Translations under genes and position numbers: made by a program
Origin: JAWVZH01 sp033722295
GTDB lineage: Bacteria; Bacteroidota; Bacteroidia; Chitinophagales; Saprospiraceae
Direction: 5' to 3'
Assembly: GCA_033722295.1 (NCBI GenBank)
Contig: JAWVZH010000160.1
Location: forward strand, 1 to 6,313
DNA length: 6,313 nt
Notes under the pieces: model-generated
Databases searched by the model: none
Told to the model about the DNA's origin: nothing
Seen by the model: the letters and a program-made list of their open reading frames with translations, nothing else
Part shown: piece after piece, positions 5,019 to 6,313 of the stretch
Layout: every line of letters starts with the position of its first letter
How positions within the stretch are numbered: the stretch's first letter is position 1

Positions 5019-6313
5019 ATGATGACGAAGATTATTACACTTATAATGCTGATGTCACTGGGACTTTGTGCCTTTGGTCAGGAAGAAGAGATCACTGACA
5101 AAAATCTCGAGTTACAAGCTTTGTTGATAGACGGGAATAAATTTTTTATACTCGAACAATATGACAAGGCTGCGGAGAAGTTCCAGGACCTCATTCTAAT
5201 GGATCAAACGAATTCTGCGGCCTATTACGGTCTATCGAGGGTGTCGTCAGCCAAGAAGAACTATACGCAGGCTGTGCGTCAGATCAGAGAAGCCCTGGAA
5301 TATGAACCTGAAAATACCTACTACCTTGATCATCTGGTGACCAATCTCAGATATCTGAAGGATGATAAAGCGCTCGTTGAAGCCTACAAAAGACTTATTA
5401 GCCTTGAACCTGAAGAAAAGAAACACCTCTACGAACTCAGTAAGTGTTATGAAAGAATGAAAGATTATAAGTCGGCCATCGATGTGCTCGAAGAGATGGA
5501 AGAGGGATCCAATCCTGCGGTGGCATACAGAATGGCGGACATCTATACCAAGATGGGTAAGGAGAAGAAAGCTCTGACCATCTATGAGGATATGGTAAGT
5601 GCGCATCCTGGCCAAACCCGATATATGCATATGCTCGCTAACCACTACCGGGAGATAGGTGAGAATGATGAGGCTCTAGAGGTCTATAAAAAAATTCTTG
5701 ATCTGGATCCTGAGGACAGCCGGGCAGGACTCGCTATAGCGAATAGTCAACGAAATACGGGCTCAGATGTACTTTACCTGCAGTCTATCAAAAAGATCAT
5801 TACAGGAGAATCGATCAATGCCGAGATCAAGGTCAGGGAATTGATCCCTTTCGTGCAAAAAATGTCAGTAAATCCAAACGACGCTTTACTGGACAAGCTG
5901 CAAGAGTACGCTGATATCCTGATCGAGTTACATCCCGAAGAGGCTGCAGTTTACGCTCTTGCGGCTGACCTGTATCACATAAAAGATAACTCTAAGGCTG
6001 CCCTGGAGCACTATGGAAAATCATTGGAACGGCGTAAGGACGTCTATACAGTTTGGGAGCAATTTCTGTTGCTGACCTCGGAAAAAAAGGATTGGGAGGC
6101 TCTTCGAGAAAGAAGTAATGAAGCTCTGGACTTTTTTCCGAACAGACCAAAGGTTAATATGATGCACGGCCTGGCCTTATACAAGACCGGTAATCCTGCT
6201 GCTGCAAGATCGGTTTTGATGCAGGCCAGGATGATGTCGGCGAATAATGCCATTCTGATATTTGAGATAAATGCACTTCTGGGTGAAGTATTGTATGAGC
6301 TTGGAGATTATAA
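5019..6313 (+). CDS. Exported TPR-repeat protein, 3' end cut by window edge
   Basis: 431 codons are open from ATG 5019 to the right edge (a second ATG follows at once at 5022). The N-terminus MMTKIITLIMLMSLGLCAFG then QEEE is a Sec signal peptide with likely cleavage after AFG. Cys17 is preceded by Leu, so it is not a normal lipobox, and a periplasmic protein is the better reading. The rest is a string of TPR-like helix pairs: about 68-98, 101-133, 136-166, 168-199, 201-234, then after a less regular stretch 310-340, 343-376, 377-409 and a last one beginning near 412. The repeats are clearest in NDEALEVYKKILDLDPED and KKALTIYEDMVSAHP. TPR arrays bind other proteins; no enzyme motif is visible. 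From memory, similar exported TPR proteins in Bacteroidota often precede DUF4292 and EnvC-like peptidase genes, which would lie beyond the window. The specific function is unknown. Confidence 0.88.
   Translation, partial: MMTKIITLIMLMSLGLCAFGQEEEITDKNLELQALLIDGNKFFILEQYDKAAEKFQDLILMDQTNSAAYYGLSRVSSAKKNYTQAVRQIREALEYEPENTYYLDHLVTNLRYLKDDKALVEAYKRLISLEPEEKKHLYELSKCYERMKDYKSAIDVLEEMEEGSNPAVAYRMADIYTKMGKEKKALTIYEDMVSAHPGQTRYMHMLANHYREIGENDEALEVYKKILDLDPEDSRAGLAIANSQRNTGSDVLYLQSIKKIITGESINAEIKVRELIPFVQKMSVNPNDALLDKLQEYADILIELHPEEAAVYALAADLYHIKDNSKAALEHYGKSLERRKDVYTVWEQFLLLTSEKKDWEALRERSNEALDFFPNRPKVNMMHGLALYKTGNPAAARSVLMQARMMSANNAILIFEINALLGEVLYELGDY

Noticed and set aside
5067..5069. Cys17 of the TPR protein as a lipoprotein lipobox
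   Set aside because: The residue before Cys is Leu, where a lipobox needs Gly, Ala or Ser; AFG-Q is a normal signal peptidase I site.
5247..5645. Minus-strand frame of 132 codons
   Set aside because: It is antisense to the TPR coding region; its His/Phe/Ile-rich composition is what the reverse of a Glu/Lys/Asp-rich TPR gene gives.
6311..6313. TAA at the very end as the stop of the TPR gene
   Set aside because: It is out of frame: the last complete codon is TAT (6309-6311), followed by AA, so the gene continues.

Overview
The window looks like ordinary chromosomal DNA of a member of the Bacteroidota. Three things suggest this: the protein styles (an RNase III with GNALEA in its second motif, an exported TPR protein with an AFG-Q cleavage site); starts that lack a clear Shine-Dalgarno sequence and sit behind A/T-rich leaders; and candidate promoters resembling the TTG/TAnnTTTG type. 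I cannot name a genus.

Left part, minus strand. A three-gene block reads right to left: acpP (acyl carrier protein), fabF (3-oxoacyl-ACP synthase II), rnc (RNase III). fabF and rnc are 3 bases apart. acpP and fabF are separated by 99 bases holding a long hairpin with a U-tract. After rnc there is a 240-base gap without a convincing gene, then a membrane protein of the YdjM/DUF457 'metal-dependent hydrolase' family, also on the minus strand and cut by the left edge.

Right part, plus strand. A 241-base divergent intergenic region separates acpP from pyk (pyruvate kinase). 53 bases downstream of pyk comes an exported TPR-repeat protein, cut by the right edge.

How the genes relate: AcpP carries the acyl chains that FabF elongates. 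RNase III is co-encoded with them, as is common in bacteria. Pyruvate kinase supplies pyruvate, and so indirectly acetyl-CoA, the precursor of fatty acids; its divergent position could allow coordinated control, but this is inference.

I found no mobile element, CRISPR array, RNA gene or defence system. The most interesting details are: a 20-bp hairpin between acpP and fabF that pairs fully only in the minus-strand RNA; an RNase III with Asn at a normally Asp metal-site position; and a pyruvate kinase with the signature residues of potassium-independent enzymes.
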